From Fulvivirga sp. M361 (GTDB taxonomy: Bacteria > Bacteroidota > Bacteroidia > Cytophagales > Cyclobacteriaceae): 64,000 nucleotides of DNA. Positions 56,500 through 64,000 of the stretch are shown in pieces (within the stretch, counting starts at the first letter, position 1; the number at the start of each line of letters is the position of its first letter). The position numbers and the translations under genes are program-made. The DNA lies in the NCBI RefSeq assembly GCF_007097395.1, contig NZ_VKDC01000005.1:186001-250000 (forward strand). Direction: 5' to 3'. Under the pieces are notes generated by a model. The model was not told the DNA's origin. It worked only from the letters and a program-made list of their open reading frames with translations, and searched no databases.

Positions 56500-58446
56500 A
56501 TGAAAGCACAAAAACTATTATTATTGAGCGCATGTGCATTATTGACCACTTCACTGGTCTTTGCACAACCCACCTTCCAAAGCGGCCAGGACCCCAAACC
56601 GGCAGGCAAAAAGTGGGAAAAGATACAGAACATGTCTGACGAGTTTAATGGCTCCTCTCTGGACGGATCGAAATGGGCAAAATCAGATCCCCAATGGGCG
56701 GGACGGGTTCCTGGAAAATTTAAAGAGAATACTATCGTAGTAGGTGGCGGCGACCTTAAAGTCACGAATTACAAGTTATCATCTCCCGAAGGCAGTTACA
56801 CACATGCCTGTGGTTTGATAAGGTCTCTTGCCAAAAATACGTATGGTTACTATGAGACCAGGATGAAAGCCAGCAGGACCTTTATGTCATCCACGTTCTG
56901 GCTTTTTAACAAGAGAAATGAAGGTTCCGGCTGTGATGTAAGGACGACAGAACTGGATATTACAGAAACCGTAGGATTTAATTCCAATGGGGCCAGCTGG
57001 GTGGACACTAACATACGAAGTATGAACTCAAATACGCACAGCAGAGGCACCACATGCAGTAGCACTCCTGTAGGGCAACAAGGGAACAAAGCGGCCCTGG
57101 GAGGCCAGTCCTGGCAGGATTACCACGTCTATGGCGTATGGTGGAAGAGTAAAACCGAATTATTGTTTTACCTGGACGGGCAATTCAAATATCAGATAAC
57201 ACCTCCCGCTGATTTTAACCTTCCGATGTATTTACGCATGGTGACTGAAACCTATGACTGGAACCCGGTACCACCTGATGGTGGAATGACAGGTTCAGCG
57301 GACTCGCGTACCACTTATTACGATTGGACAAGGTCCTGGAGACTGGTAGATGACAATAACCCCAACCCAGGCAACACTACCGTAAATTGTACAAGCCTAC
57401 CCTCTTCCCTAACGTCAGGGACCTCTATCACCGCCTCAGTAGACTATACCACAGACCAGTCCAGGGACGTAGTGATCGAGTTATGGAACTCAGGCTGGTT
57501 AGGACAGGGTAAAACTACCGTAAATGCCGGATCAGGTACGGCTAATGTAACGATCAACCTGTCCAATGCTCCTGCTGCCGGATCAAACTACCTGTTAAAA
57601 GCCAGCATACGTCCTGTAGGCGCTCCATGGCAGCAAAACATTGACGCCTGCAACAAAAGCAATATAACTGTTACCACTGGAGGAAGCGCCAACCAGGCTC
57701 CCTATGGTGGAACTGCCAGGACATTACCCGGATCAGTAGAAGCAGAACATTTCGATACAGGTGGGCAGGGAGTAGCTTATAATGATACTGGCGCCAACAA
57801 TATAGGTGGAAGTTTCAGGACATCCGAGGGAGTGGATATCACTTCGCTTGCTGCAGGAGGACATACAGTCGGATGGACTGCCAACGGTGAATGGCTTGAA
57901 TATACCGTCAACTTTAACGTTAGCCAGGACTATGATTTCTTCCCAAGTGTATCCTCTCCATCCTCATCCGGAAGGCTCAGGATCTTGATTGACGGGGTAG
58001 CCCAAACCGGCGATCTGACTGTTCCTAACACAGGAAGCTACAATACCTACCAGGTGATGCATGTCAGAAACATCAATGTATCTGCAGGAACGCATGTGGT
58101 GAGAATGGAAATCGTAAACAGTGGGTTTAATTTAAACAGCTGGGCGGCCTGGAAAGCACAGTTTCCTGCTGCCAGGACCATCGGAGACCTGGAAGAGCAA
58201 ATAAGTGGTCCTGCGGATATGAAAAACATAAACGTTTATCCTAACCCTTTCTCTTCCGGCAACTTAACCATTGTCCCGAGAAGCAATCAACCCGGTGTAA
58301 TCCAAATTTTCAGCTTACAGGGAAAGCAAATCTTTGAAAGAAATATCCAGGGAAATTCTATTGAGATCACCCGGGATGTTTTTAACGCCAGTGGTATCTA
58401 CATCATAAAAGTAAATGACCTCAGGCAAAAACTCATCGTGCATTGA
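56500..58446 (+). CDS. Secreted GH16 enzyme (agarase/galactanase-like) with CBM6 and T9SS tail
   Basis: 648 residues. Signal peptide to about 22 (SLVFAQ). GH16 domain about 40-285: MSDEFNGSSLDGSKWAKSD, MKASRTFMSSTFWLFNKR, catalytic TTELDITETVG near 150 (E-x-D-x-x-E) and the end YYDWTRSWRLV. The catalytic motif and the MSSTFWL element are closer to beta-agarase/porphyranase-type GH16 than to laminarinase. A beta-sandwich domain (about 292-395; VVIELWNSGWLGQGKTTV) and CBM6 (about 403-555; VEAEHFDTGGQGVAYND, TANGEWLEYTVNF) follow. The last 70 residues are a T9SS type A sorting domain (YPNPFSSGNLTIVPR, NASGIYIIKV). The enzyme should cut a galactan outside the cell. It follows the HTCS gene, its likely activator. 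Its C-terminal half is nearly identical to that of the next gene. Confidence 0.9.
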   Translation: MKAQKLLLLSACALLTTSLVFAQPTFQSGQDPKPAGKKWEKIQNMSDEFNGSSLDGSKWAKSDPQWAGRVPGKFKENTIVVGGGDLKVTNYKLSSPEGSYTHACGLIRSLAKNTYGYYETRMKASRTFMSSTFWLFNKRNEGSGCDVRTTELDITETVGFNSNGASWVDTNIRSMNSNTHSRGTTCSSTPVGQQGNKAALGGQSWQDYHVYGVWWKSKTELLFYLDGQFKYQITPPADFNLPMYLRMVTETYDWNPVPPDGGMTGSADSRTTYYDWTRSWRLVDDNNPNPGNTTVNCTSLPSSLTSGTSITASVDYTTDQSRDVVIELWNSGWLGQGKTTVNAGSGTANVTINLSNAPAAGSNYLLKASIRPVGAPWQQNIDACNKSNITVTTGGSANQAPYGGTARTLPGSVEAEHFDTGGQGVAYNDTGANNIGGSFRTSEGVDITSLAAGGHTVGWTANGEWLEYTVNFNVSQDYDFFPSVSSPSSSGRLRILIDGVAQTGDLTVPNTGSYNTYQVMHVRNINVSAGTHVVRMEIVNSGFNLNSWAAWKAQFPAARTIGDLEEQISGPADMKNINVYPNPFSSGNLTIVPRSNQPGVIQIFSLQGKQIFERNIQGNSIEITRDVFNASGIYIIKVNDLRQKLIVH

Positions 58447-58451
58447 TCAGG
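57355..58451 (+). repeat. Direct repeat, copy 1 (1.1 kb, C-terminal modules)
   Basis: This segment of the GH16 gene (linker, beta-sandwich, CBM6 and T9SS tail, through the stop codon) recurs at about 59506-60600 in the next gene. Most bases are identical, including long stretches over CBM6 with only a few silent differences. Confidence 0.9.
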
Positions 58452-58471
58452 TGTTACCATTAGTTTTCATG

Positions 58472-58500
58472 AACCCCATGAAATTAGTGTTCATGGGGTT
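58472..58500 (+). terminator. Hairpin after the GH16/CBM6 gene
   Basis: Perfect 11-base arms AACCCCATGAA (58472-58482) and TTCATGGGGTT (58490-58500) with a 7-base loop, 25 bases after the stop. Only a weak T-run follows on the plus strand, so termination may be partial and some transcripts could continue into the next gene. Confidence 0.65.
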
Positions 58501-58663
58501 TACACCCGCTAATTAATATGTTAGAATAGAAGGCATACGACTCATCCCCTTTTCATTATCGCAAGAATAATTCGGTTGCAAAGAACAGGAAGAGGCTTTT
58601 TGATTTATCGAAAAGAACGCTGGAAGTCTGACTTCAACTTTTTAAAACCAAACCATATTTAAA

Positions 58664-60595
58664 ATGAAAGTACAAGATTCAACCCCTAAACGGATATTGG
58701 TGATGTTAGCCTTTATCCTGGCTTTATCACCCAACCTTATGTATGCACAGCTATGGCAGGGAAACGGTCGGATAGCGGTCAGCTCTGACGGCAATCAGCA
58801 CGATAGCGATGATTGGGCAGCAACGGCTGTTACCCTGGCCATTATTGGTAACCGACAGCTGCAGGACAAATTAGTCCATTATGATTATGCCAATCATGTA
58901 TGGAATAATAATACGCTTTTTGAGACTAACATCGAGGAAAGTGCATTGGGCGCTGCACAACGTTTTGGTTTCGATCAATCTAAGTTCTTCAATGCCTATC
59001 GAAACCAAACCGCGGCTATCAACAGTATAAAAAATGCTGTTAATGCCTCCTCAGCAAATAACAGGCTCTATTTCATCCTGGCCGGGCCTATGGAGGTCCC
59101 GTATCAGGGGATACTGGCCGCTGATGCCAACAAAAGGCAGTACGTTACCTGCATCTCTCACTCTACATGGAATGATCACCATGGCGATTGTGACGATGGC
59201 AGAGATTGGACCGAATGCCACCCCGGATCACATCATAAGCCTGATATTGAGGCATTGGGTGTGACATGGGTAGGTATATCAGACCAAAATACCAACAAGT
59301 TCAATACAGGCAGTATGGCTTCATGGAATTTCCTGAATACGTTAAATGGGACCTATGATGCAGCTTATGAATGGACCTACACCAGGGTAGACCTCGCTTA
59401 TACCACCGGCGATGCTTCAGATTGCGGAATAGCATACTATCTTTTTACGGGTGACCAGAACGGAAACACGACCAAGCTGGAAAATTTCATGAAGACTCCT
59501 GTTTCAAATCCCAACCCAAGCAATGCTACTGTAAATTGTACGACCCTGCCCTCTTCCCTAACGTCAGGGACCTCTATCACTGCCTCCGTAGACTATACCG
59601 CAGACCAGTCCAGGGACGTAGTGATCGAGTTATGGAACTCCGGCTGGTTAGGACAGGGTAAAACTACCGTAAATGCCGGATCAGGTACGGCCAACATCAT
59701 CATTAATCTGTCCAATGCACCGGCTGCCGGATCAAACTATCTGTTAAAAGCCAGTATACGTCCCGTAGGCGCCTCATGGCAGCAAAATATTGATGCCTGC
59801 AACAAAAACAACATAACCGTTACTACCGGAGGAAGCGCCAACCAGGCTCCCTATGGTGGAACTGCCAGGACATTACCCGGATCAGTAGAAGCAGAACATT
59901 TCGATACAGGTGGGCAGGGAGTAGCTTATAATGATACAGGCGCCAACAATATAGGTGGAAGTTTCAGGACATCCGAGGGAGTGGATATCACGTCGCTTGC
60001 TGCAGGAGGACATACCGTTGGGTGGACTGCCAACGGAGAGTGGCTTGAATATACCGTCAACTTTAACGTTAGCCAGGACTATGATTTCTTCCCCAGTGTG
60101 TCCTCTCCTTCGTCATCCGGGAGGCTCAGGATCTTGATTGACGGGGTAGCCCAAACCGGCGATCTGACTGTTCCTAACACAGGAAGCTACAATACCTACC
60201 AGGTGATGCATGTCAGAAACATCAATGTATCTGCAGGAACGCATGTGGTGAGAATGGAAATCGTAAACAGTGGGTTTAATTTAAACAGCTGGGCAGCCTG
60301 GAAAGCACAGTTCCCTGCTGCAAGGACCATCGGAGATCTGGAAGAGCAAATGAGCGATCCAACAGATATGAGAAACTTCAGCGTTTATCCTAACCCTTTC
60401 TCTTCCGGCAACTTAACCATTGTCCCGAGAAGCAATCAACCCGGTGTAATCCAAATTTTCAGCTTACAGGGAAAGCGGATCTTTGAAAGAAGTACCCAGG
60501 GAAATTCCATTGAGATCACCCGGGATGTTTTTAACGCCAGCGGCATCTACATCATAAAAGTAAATGACCTCAGGCAAAAACTCATCGTGCATTGA
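58664..60595 (+). CDS. Secreted nucleoside-hydrolase-like protein with CBM6 and T9SS tail
   Basis: 643 residues. Signal peptide to about 28 (NLMYAQ). Residues about 30-285 are not GH16. They begin NGRIAVSSDGNQHDSDDWAA, an Asp-rich motif of the kind that binds calcium in nucleoside-hydrolase (and DUF1593) folds, and later show RLYFILAGPMEVPYQGI and the unusual WNDHHGDCDDGRDWTECHPG. The assignment to this fold is tentative. From about residue 281 the protein has the same beta-sandwich, CBM6 and T9SS sorting domain as the GH16 gene before it. The shared CBM6 suggests that both proteins are targeted to the same polysaccharide. It may act on a sugar bond or side group exposed by the GH16 enzyme; that is inference. 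Confidence 0.78.
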   Translation: MKVQDSTPKRILVMLAFILALSPNLMYAQLWQGNGRIAVSSDGNQHDSDDWAATAVTLAIIGNRQLQDKLVHYDYANHVWNNNTLFETNIEESALGAAQRFGFDQSKFFNAYRNQTAAINSIKNAVNASSANNRLYFILAGPMEVPYQGILAADANKRQYVTCISHSTWNDHHGDCDDGRDWTECHPGSHHKPDIEALGVTWVGISDQNTNKFNTGSMASWNFLNTLNGTYDAAYEWTYTRVDLAYTTGDASDCGIAYYLFTGDQNGNTTKLENFMKTPVSNPNPSNATVNCTTLPSSLTSGTSITASVDYTADQSRDVVIELWNSGWLGQGKTTVNAGSGTANIIINLSNAPAAGSNYLLKASIRPVGASWQQNIDACNKNNITVTTGGSANQAPYGGTARTLPGSVEAEHFDTGGQGVAYNDTGANNIGGSFRTSEGVDITSLAAGGHTVGWTANGEWLEYTVNFNVSQDYDFFPSVSSPSSSGRLRILIDGVAQTGDLTVPNTGSYNTYQVMHVRNINVSAGTHVVRMEIVNSGFNLNSWAAWKAQFPAARTIGDLEEQMSDPTDMRNFSVYPNPFSSGNLTIVPRSNQPGVIQIFSLQGKRIFERSTQGNSIEITRDVFNASGIYIIKVNDLRQKLIVH

Positions 60596-60600
60596 TCAGG
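59506..60600 (+). repeat. Direct repeat, copy 2 (1.1 kb, C-terminal modules)
   Basis: Second copy of the block at 57355-58451. The two are most alike over the CBM6 and T9SS parts; the beta-sandwich has a few more changes (for example TANVTIN against TANIIIN). The N-terminal halves of the two genes are unrelated, so the boundary marks a module swap. Confidence 0.9.
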
Positions 60601-60620
60601 AATTATAATTTGTGAACCAG

Positions 60621-60655
60621 AAGCCCTGTGAAATCAACGTTCATGGGGCTTTTTT
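60621..60655 (+). terminator. Rho-independent terminator
   Basis: Arms AAGCCCTGTGAA (60621-60632) and TTCATGGGGCTT (60640-60651) pair over 12 positions with two G-T wobbles and a 7-base loop, directly followed by a run of T to 60655. It lies 25 bases after the stop of the second CBM6 gene and closes the HTCS-linked unit. Confidence 0.85.
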
Positions 60656-60842
60656 CTATGGCTTAGCTACTAAAAAGCTTTAACAACGATAAATTAGCCG
60701 AATTAAGGTCATTCTACCATGGGCTACCTCCCCTTTTAATCTCAATGGTGGTTTCTAAGATAGACGCCCCGTACTTATCGATTAAAAGCCTGTCAGGCAA
60801 AAGTTGATCGGTTGATCCGGTGTTAGGCTATATGTTTGGTTC

Positions 60843-61433
60843 TCAGCTAAGTTGTTGTTGAACCTCTTTAAACTTAAGTATCAATTGATCGATCCTGGCA
60901 TTTTGCTTTTTGATGGTAACAGGCCTGAAATAAAACCAGTTAATTCCAATCCAAAGAGCTAGTAACAAGTAGGAAAATACAGCAGCCAGCAACGTCATTC
61001 GCTGGACATACTCCAACATGTACAGACTGATGCCGGCAGACAACAGAACAAAATATAATGAGATCAACTTTGTTTGTAAAAACTGTTGTTTCTCTTTTAG
61101 TCGTAACAATTGACTCAAATATTGACGGCTGTTCATTTCAAAGCCAACCTTTACCAGTAACGGCATCATCTGATTATAAACAAACAGGTATAAGCCTATT
61201 GCTATGAGGACCAAAACAATCCCGATTTTTGTTATAACCAATTCGGGTTGATAGTAAATCCAAATGAAGATGATGAAGGCACTGGTGAATAGTGCAACCA
61301 CATTTGCCACTATTAACTTTCTAAGATGAACGTTCTTATATTTCTTCGCTGCATTAACGATTTGTGTCACATCAGGCATTGCGCTTTCCTGATGGTGCCA
61401 AAACTCTTTCAAGTCTATATGGTCTTCACTCAT
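60843..61433 (-). CDS. Membrane protein encoded with an ECF sigma factor
   Basis: 196 residues with four membrane segments (about 41-60, 65-85, 122-140, 146-165) between a soluble N-terminus (IDLKEFWHHQESAMPDVTQI) and a basic coiled C-terminus. Its ATG overlaps the end of the sigma factor gene by eight bases. The position directly behind an ECF sigma gene fits a membrane-bound anti-sigma factor, but no known anti-sigma domain (FecR, zinc-finger) is present, so this is inference. Confidence 0.75.
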   Translation of the reverse strand: MSEDHIDLKEFWHHQESAMPDVTQIVNAAKKYKNVHLRKLIVANVVALFTSAFIIFIWIYYQPELVITKIGIVLVLIAIGLYLFVYNQMMPLLVKVGFEMNSRQYLSQLLRLKEKQQFLQTKLISLYFVLLSAGISLYMLEYVQRMTLLAAVFSYLLLALWIGINWFYFRPVTIKKQNARIDQLILKFKEVQQQLS

Positions 61434-61899
61434 GGTTCTTAAATTTTTGTAATATTTTTCGCTTTATTCTATGGATCTTCACCCTGACATTTGCTTCTGA
61501 TATACCTACGATGTTAGCTATCTCTGTCTGCCGGATATCCTCGAGCTCCAGCGAGATAATGATCCGATCTACTTCCAGTAATTCAGAGATGTATCGATAT
61601 AATATTTTTATTTTATCTTCCATCTCAATATCCACGTGTGACGTATCTTTCAGATCACATGGAATCTCTGTCTTAAGCATTTTCCCTTCTTTCTCTATTT
61701 GTCGCAAACATTGATTAGAGGCTATTCTAAATACCCATGTCCCTATAGAGGATTCATTCCTGAATTTTGGTAGTTGCTGCCAGACTTTGATGAAGGTCTC
61801 CTGGGCAAGGTCTTTGGCCATATCGTTATTATTTACATACCCCATGCATAAACGAAAGACTCTTTGCCAGTAAGCTTCAAAAACGGCCTCAAAAGTCAT
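61426..61899 (-). CDS. ECF-type RNA polymerase sigma factor
   Basis: 157 residues. Region 2 is at about 5-70 (FEAYWQRVFRLCMGYVNNND, KDLAQETFIKVWQQLPKF, SIGTWVFRIASNQCLRQIEK) and region 4 at about 100-152 (LLEVDRIIISLELEDIRQTE, IVGISEANVRVKIHRIKRKI). The start codon abuts the stop of the alpha/beta hydrolase gene upstream, and the stop overlaps the membrane protein gene, so the three are one operon. The sigma factor probably controls its own operon; its other targets are unknown. Confidence 0.92.
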   Translation of the reverse strand: MTFEAVFEAYWQRVFRLCMGYVNNNDMAKDLAQETFIKVWQQLPKFRNESSIGTWVFRIASNQCLRQIEKEGKMLKTEIPCDLKDTSHVDIEMEDKIKILYRYISELLEVDRIIISLELEDIRQTEIANIVGISEANVRVKIHRIKRKILQKFKNHE

Positions 61900-62757
61900 C
61901 TAACCTTCTTTTCGAATAAAACTGTCCAATTGATTCTTATACCAGTCCCTGTCATCATACATGATAAAGTGCAGGCCTTTCGTTGCATATTGCAGATTCA
62001 CTTCTTTTATGTGCTTAAATTGTTCTTGTATAGCTGGTTTAAAATTAACAAAGTAAGACTCCAGCAAAACCAGAACAGGACATTGAATAGCGCCTACAAC
62101 TTCACGCAGATCTGTATTAGAGTAATGACAGTACATTTGAGCAAAAGTGGTACGATCGGACTTAACAGACCAGTTCAGCACAAGGTTATGTTTCGAAGTA
62201 TCCGCAACCAGCTGGGTTATGGATTGTTTTTGTAGTTGGTAGAACTGTTCATCTGTGAAGGAAGTCATTTGAGAAATTATAGGGCTACAATCCTTATTTT
62301 CAATTGCTTTAAACGAAGGTTTGGTTAATGCAGGCAAGCATGGTAATGCATCTACAACGATTATTTTTGAAATCAATTGGGGATGATAAGCGGCTAAAGC
62401 CATTGCTATACCACCTCCCATGCTGTGGCCAATGATAATGGGCTTATCGATTTGATTTTGTTCGATAAAGTCTGCAATCCCTGTCCTCCATTTCCGAAAC
62501 GTTGGACCGGGTTGGGGAGCAACACCCGCAAAGCCAGCCATTGTCAGTGTATAGCAGGTAAAATCTTGTTCATAGTCCAACCTCGTTTCATTCCAAACAT
62601 CCCCGGAACAGGCAAAACCCGGGATGAAAATGATGGATTGGCTTCCCTTTCCTGTTTTTTGAAATTCAAAAGGATAAAGGTCATCTTGTGCGTGACCATT
62701 GATGACTATCGAGATAAAAGCAATTATTGTGATTGAAAATTTGACAAACTTTTCCAT
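61900..62757 (-). CDS. Secreted alpha/beta hydrolase
   Basis: 285 residues from the ATG at 62757, chosen since it starts a clean signal peptide (MEKFVKFSITIIAFISIVIN then GHAQ); an ATG 33 bases upstream would add eleven residues. The fold is a standard alpha/beta hydrolase: oxyanion region IIFIPGFACSGDVWNE, nucleophile IIGHSMGGGIAMALA near residue 120, and a His in YATKGLHFIMYDDRDW near the end. The substrate is unknown. It is the first gene of an operon with an ECF sigma factor and a membrane protein. Confidence 0.88.
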   Translation of the reverse strand: MEKFVKFSITIIAFISIVINGHAQDDLYPFEFQKTGKGSQSIIFIPGFACSGDVWNETRLDYEQDFTCYTLTMAGFAGVAPQPGPTFRKWRTGIADFIEQNQIDKPIIIGHSMGGGIAMALAAYHPQLISKIIVVDALPCLPALTKPSFKAIENKDCSPIISQMTSFTDEQFYQLQKQSITQLVADTSKHNLVLNWSVKSDRTTFAQMYCHYSNTDLREVVGAIQCPVLVLLESYFVNFKPAIQEQFKHIKEVNLQYATKGLHFIMYDDRDWYKNQLDSFIRKEG

Positions 62758-62846
62758 GCTGATTATTTTGTTTGTCATTGAGATACACATTTTTCAAAAA
62801 TGTTACATGACAGGTATAACTATTTAATGCTTTTTGGATCCACTCC

Positions 62847-62998
62847 TTAATCATCTAACTGAACAACATCCCGAAACTCCAATACCGGACCTTCTCTATT
62901 CCCGAATTCTGTCAACGACTTAAAACTTGCTGTAACTATACTATCTGTCAGATTTTGGTTCGCAACCCTAATAATTGTATCAAAAGGAAATTTAAATA
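62847..62998 (-). pseudogene. Coding-like fragment without start, unrecognised
   Basis: Between two stops on the minus strand about 49 codons read like a protein C-terminus (FPFDTIIRVANQNLTDSIVT then SFKSLTEFGNREGPVLEF). There is no ATG and no recognised family. It may be the end of a lost gene. Low certainty. Confidence 0.25.
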
Positions 62999-63002
62999 AT
63001 AT

Positions 63003-63040
63003 CTACTAAAAAATTAGTAGATCTACTATATTATTAGTAG
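63003..63040 (+). promoter_or_regulatory. Two tandem palindromic operators for the BlaI-type repressor
   Basis: Two 18-base palindromes lie side by side: CTACTAAAAAATTAGTAG (63003-63020) and CTACTATATTATTAGTAG (63023-63040). Their centres are 20 bases apart, two turns of the helix, and the second ends 23 bases before the repressor ATG. BlaI/MecI dimers bind short palindromes in their own promoter; ACTA-N-TAGT arms are of the expected type. Autorepression is the likely role. Confidence 0.75.
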
Positions 63041-63063
63041 AATTGATAGACTTAAGAAAACAT

Positions 63064-63444
63064 ATGGAATTAGAACTCACTAAAGCAGAAGAAAAAGCCA
63101 TGAAGATCCTCTGGTCCATCAAGAAAGGATTGATCAGAGAAGTTGTAGAAAAATACGATGATCCTAAACCAGCCTATACTACTGTAGCCACTATATTCAA
63201 GATACTCGAAAAGAAGGGTTTCGTGGGTAGAAAGCCCATCGCCAATTCGCATGAGTATTATCCTCTTGTTGAGCGGGCAGAGTATACCAATGGCTTCATG
63301 AAATCATTCATCAGAAATTATTTTTCTAACTCTTTCAAAAGTATGGTATCTGAATTCAGCAACAAGGAAGAACTTTCCACGCAGGAAATGGAGGACCTTA
63401 TTGCTCATTTTAAAAGTAAAATTGAAGATAAAAACAAAAAATGA
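63064..63444 (+). CDS. BlaI/MecI/CopY-family transcriptional repressor
   Basis: 126 residues from the ATG at 63064 (MELELTKAEEKAMKILWSIK); a TTG at 63043 would give a longer form but lies almost on the operators. The winged helix is at about 3-75 (YTTVATIFKILEKKGFVGRK) and the C-terminal dimer helices follow (FMKSFIRNYFSNSFKSMVSE). Proteins of this family repress their own operon and are cut or inactivated when the M56 membrane partner senses a signal. The gene overlaps the M56 peptidase start by four bases (ATGATG/TGA). Confidence 0.92.
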   Translation: MELELTKAEEKAMKILWSIKKGLIREVVEKYDDPKPAYTTVATIFKILEKKGFVGRKPIANSHEYYPLVERAEYTNGFMKSFIRNYFSNSFKSMVSEFSNKEELSTQEMEDLIAHFKSKIEDKNKK

Positions 63445-64000
63445 TGGAAAGCTATTTGTTGAAATCAAGTATCGCACTTATCATCCTTTACATTTTATAT
63501 CAATGGATACTAAAATATGGGTCCAATCATCAGCTCAATAGATTTATTGGTCTTTCATGCCTGATGTTTTCCGCTGGATTTTTGTTTGTTCCCTATGACC
63601 TTTTCCTGCCGGCAGTGGAATATTCCACAGCAATTTATACTGTGGTTAAAAACTCGGCTGATCTCCAGGAAGGGTTCACAAAGGTGGTTTCGGGAGAAAT
63701 TTTCAGTATTCATTTGATCATCTATTTCATGGGTGTAGGTCTGTTTTCTGTGCGTTCCCTTGTGGGACTGGTCACACTGGTCCGCCTTTACATCGGTGCT
63801 GAGAAGTCCTTTCGATGGGGATTTAAGGTAGTTAAGATAAACAGGCCAATAGCTCCATTTACTTTTTTTAATAGGTTGTTTATCGGCCAGCATAGCTTTG
63901 AAGATGAAGACATAAAAGCACTCATCATACACGAACAATATCATCGGGATCAATATCATTCTATTGACGCACTGATTACGGAAGTTTTCTCAATAATCTA
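63441..64000 (+). CDS. M56/BlaR1-type membrane peptidase, N-terminal part (cut by window end)
   Basis: The frame opens at ATG 63441 (a second ATG follows at once) and runs off the window after 186 codons. Membrane segments are seen at about 8-24, 35-55 and 95-115. The gluzincin-like zinc motif is in IIHEQYHRDQYHSIDALI (HExxH near residue 166), which is the usual M56 arrangement. With the BlaI-type repressor it forms a signal-controlled pair like BlaR1/BlaI. In Bacteroidota the C-terminal part is often a TonB or other sensor domain, which cannot be seen here. Confidence 0.9.
   Translation, partial: MMESYLLKSSIALIILYILYQWILKYGSNHQLNRFIGLSCLMFSAGFLFVPYDLFLPAVEYSTAIYTVVKNSADLQEGFTKVVSGEIFSIHLIIYFMGVGLFSVRSLVGLVTLVRLYIGAEKSFRWGFKVVKINRPIAPFTFFNRLFIGQHSFEDEDIKALIIHEQYHRDQYHSIDALITEVFSII

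Noticed and set aside
57355-60600. Long direct repeat as a mobile element
   Set aside because: The repeat is coding for shared C-terminal modules, has no inverted ends or transposase, and is explained by module duplication.

Overview
The window is accessory DNA from a Bacteroidota chromosome, most likely a free-living, probably marine member of the Cytophagales. The evidence is a SusC/SusD pair with a FecI/FecR-type sigma/anti-sigma pair, a hybrid two-component regulator (HTCS), C-terminal type IX secretion (T9SS) sorting domains, a TANFOR-like secreted giant, Bacteroidota-type RHS proteins, GH16 enzymes with CBM6, and -7 boxes of the TAnnTTTG type. No rRNA, tRNA, CRISPR array, insertion sequence or prophage was recognised. 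The species assignment is inference.

Layout. 1-10.4 kb (minus strand): an RHS-family gene cut by the window start, a 2090-residue secreted RHS protein followed after 12 bases by a small membrane protein that may be its immunity partner, and a DUF1835 protein. 10.8-20.1 kb (minus strand): a polysaccharide-utilisation operon read sigma factor, FecR anti-sigma factor, SusC, SusD, a GDPD-GH16 fusion, and a stand-alone GDPD; its gene set suggests a beta-glucan carrying phosphodiester groups. 20.5-21.05 kb: remnant of a T9SS-exported protein. 21.6-36.3 kb (plus strand): five genes for an outer-membrane barrel, a 1947-residue TANFOR-like protein with a long coiled coil, a fibronectin-III protein, a secreted phage-tail-collar protein and a LamG/Ig/PKD T9SS protein, probably one surface complex.

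36.4-42.8 kb: an AraC regulator divergent from a tight operon of Fe(II)/2-oxoglutarate dioxygenase (PhyH family), class-III-like zinc alcohol dehydrogenase, a frameshifted esterase and a GH2 lipoprotein. Oxygenase plus formaldehyde-dehydrogenase-like enzyme plus esterase-D-like hydrolase next to a galactosidase-type enzyme can be read as an O-demethylation and formaldehyde-clearing module for methylated galactans. This is the most interesting hypothesis here and it is inference. 43.2-51.7 kb: mostly single genes on the minus strand (beta-carbonic anhydrase lipoprotein, coiled-coil lipoprotein, VOC protein, DUF5996, propeller-like secreted protein, DUF1801, metallo-beta-lactamase-fold enzyme, DUF2911/TPR protein, lipoprotein) with gene debris between them.

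52.1-60.7 kb (plus strand): an HTCS sensor/regulator followed by two exported proteins that share an almost identical C-terminal 1.1 kb (beta-sandwich, CBM6, T9SS tail): a GH16 agarase-like enzyme and a nucleoside-hydrolase-like protein. A strong terminator follows the second. 60.8-62.8 kb (minus strand): an alpha/beta hydrolase, an ECF sigma factor and a membrane protein in one operon. 63.0 kb to the end: a BlaI-type repressor with two tandem palindromic operators, overlapping an M56/BlaR1-type membrane peptidase cut by the window end.
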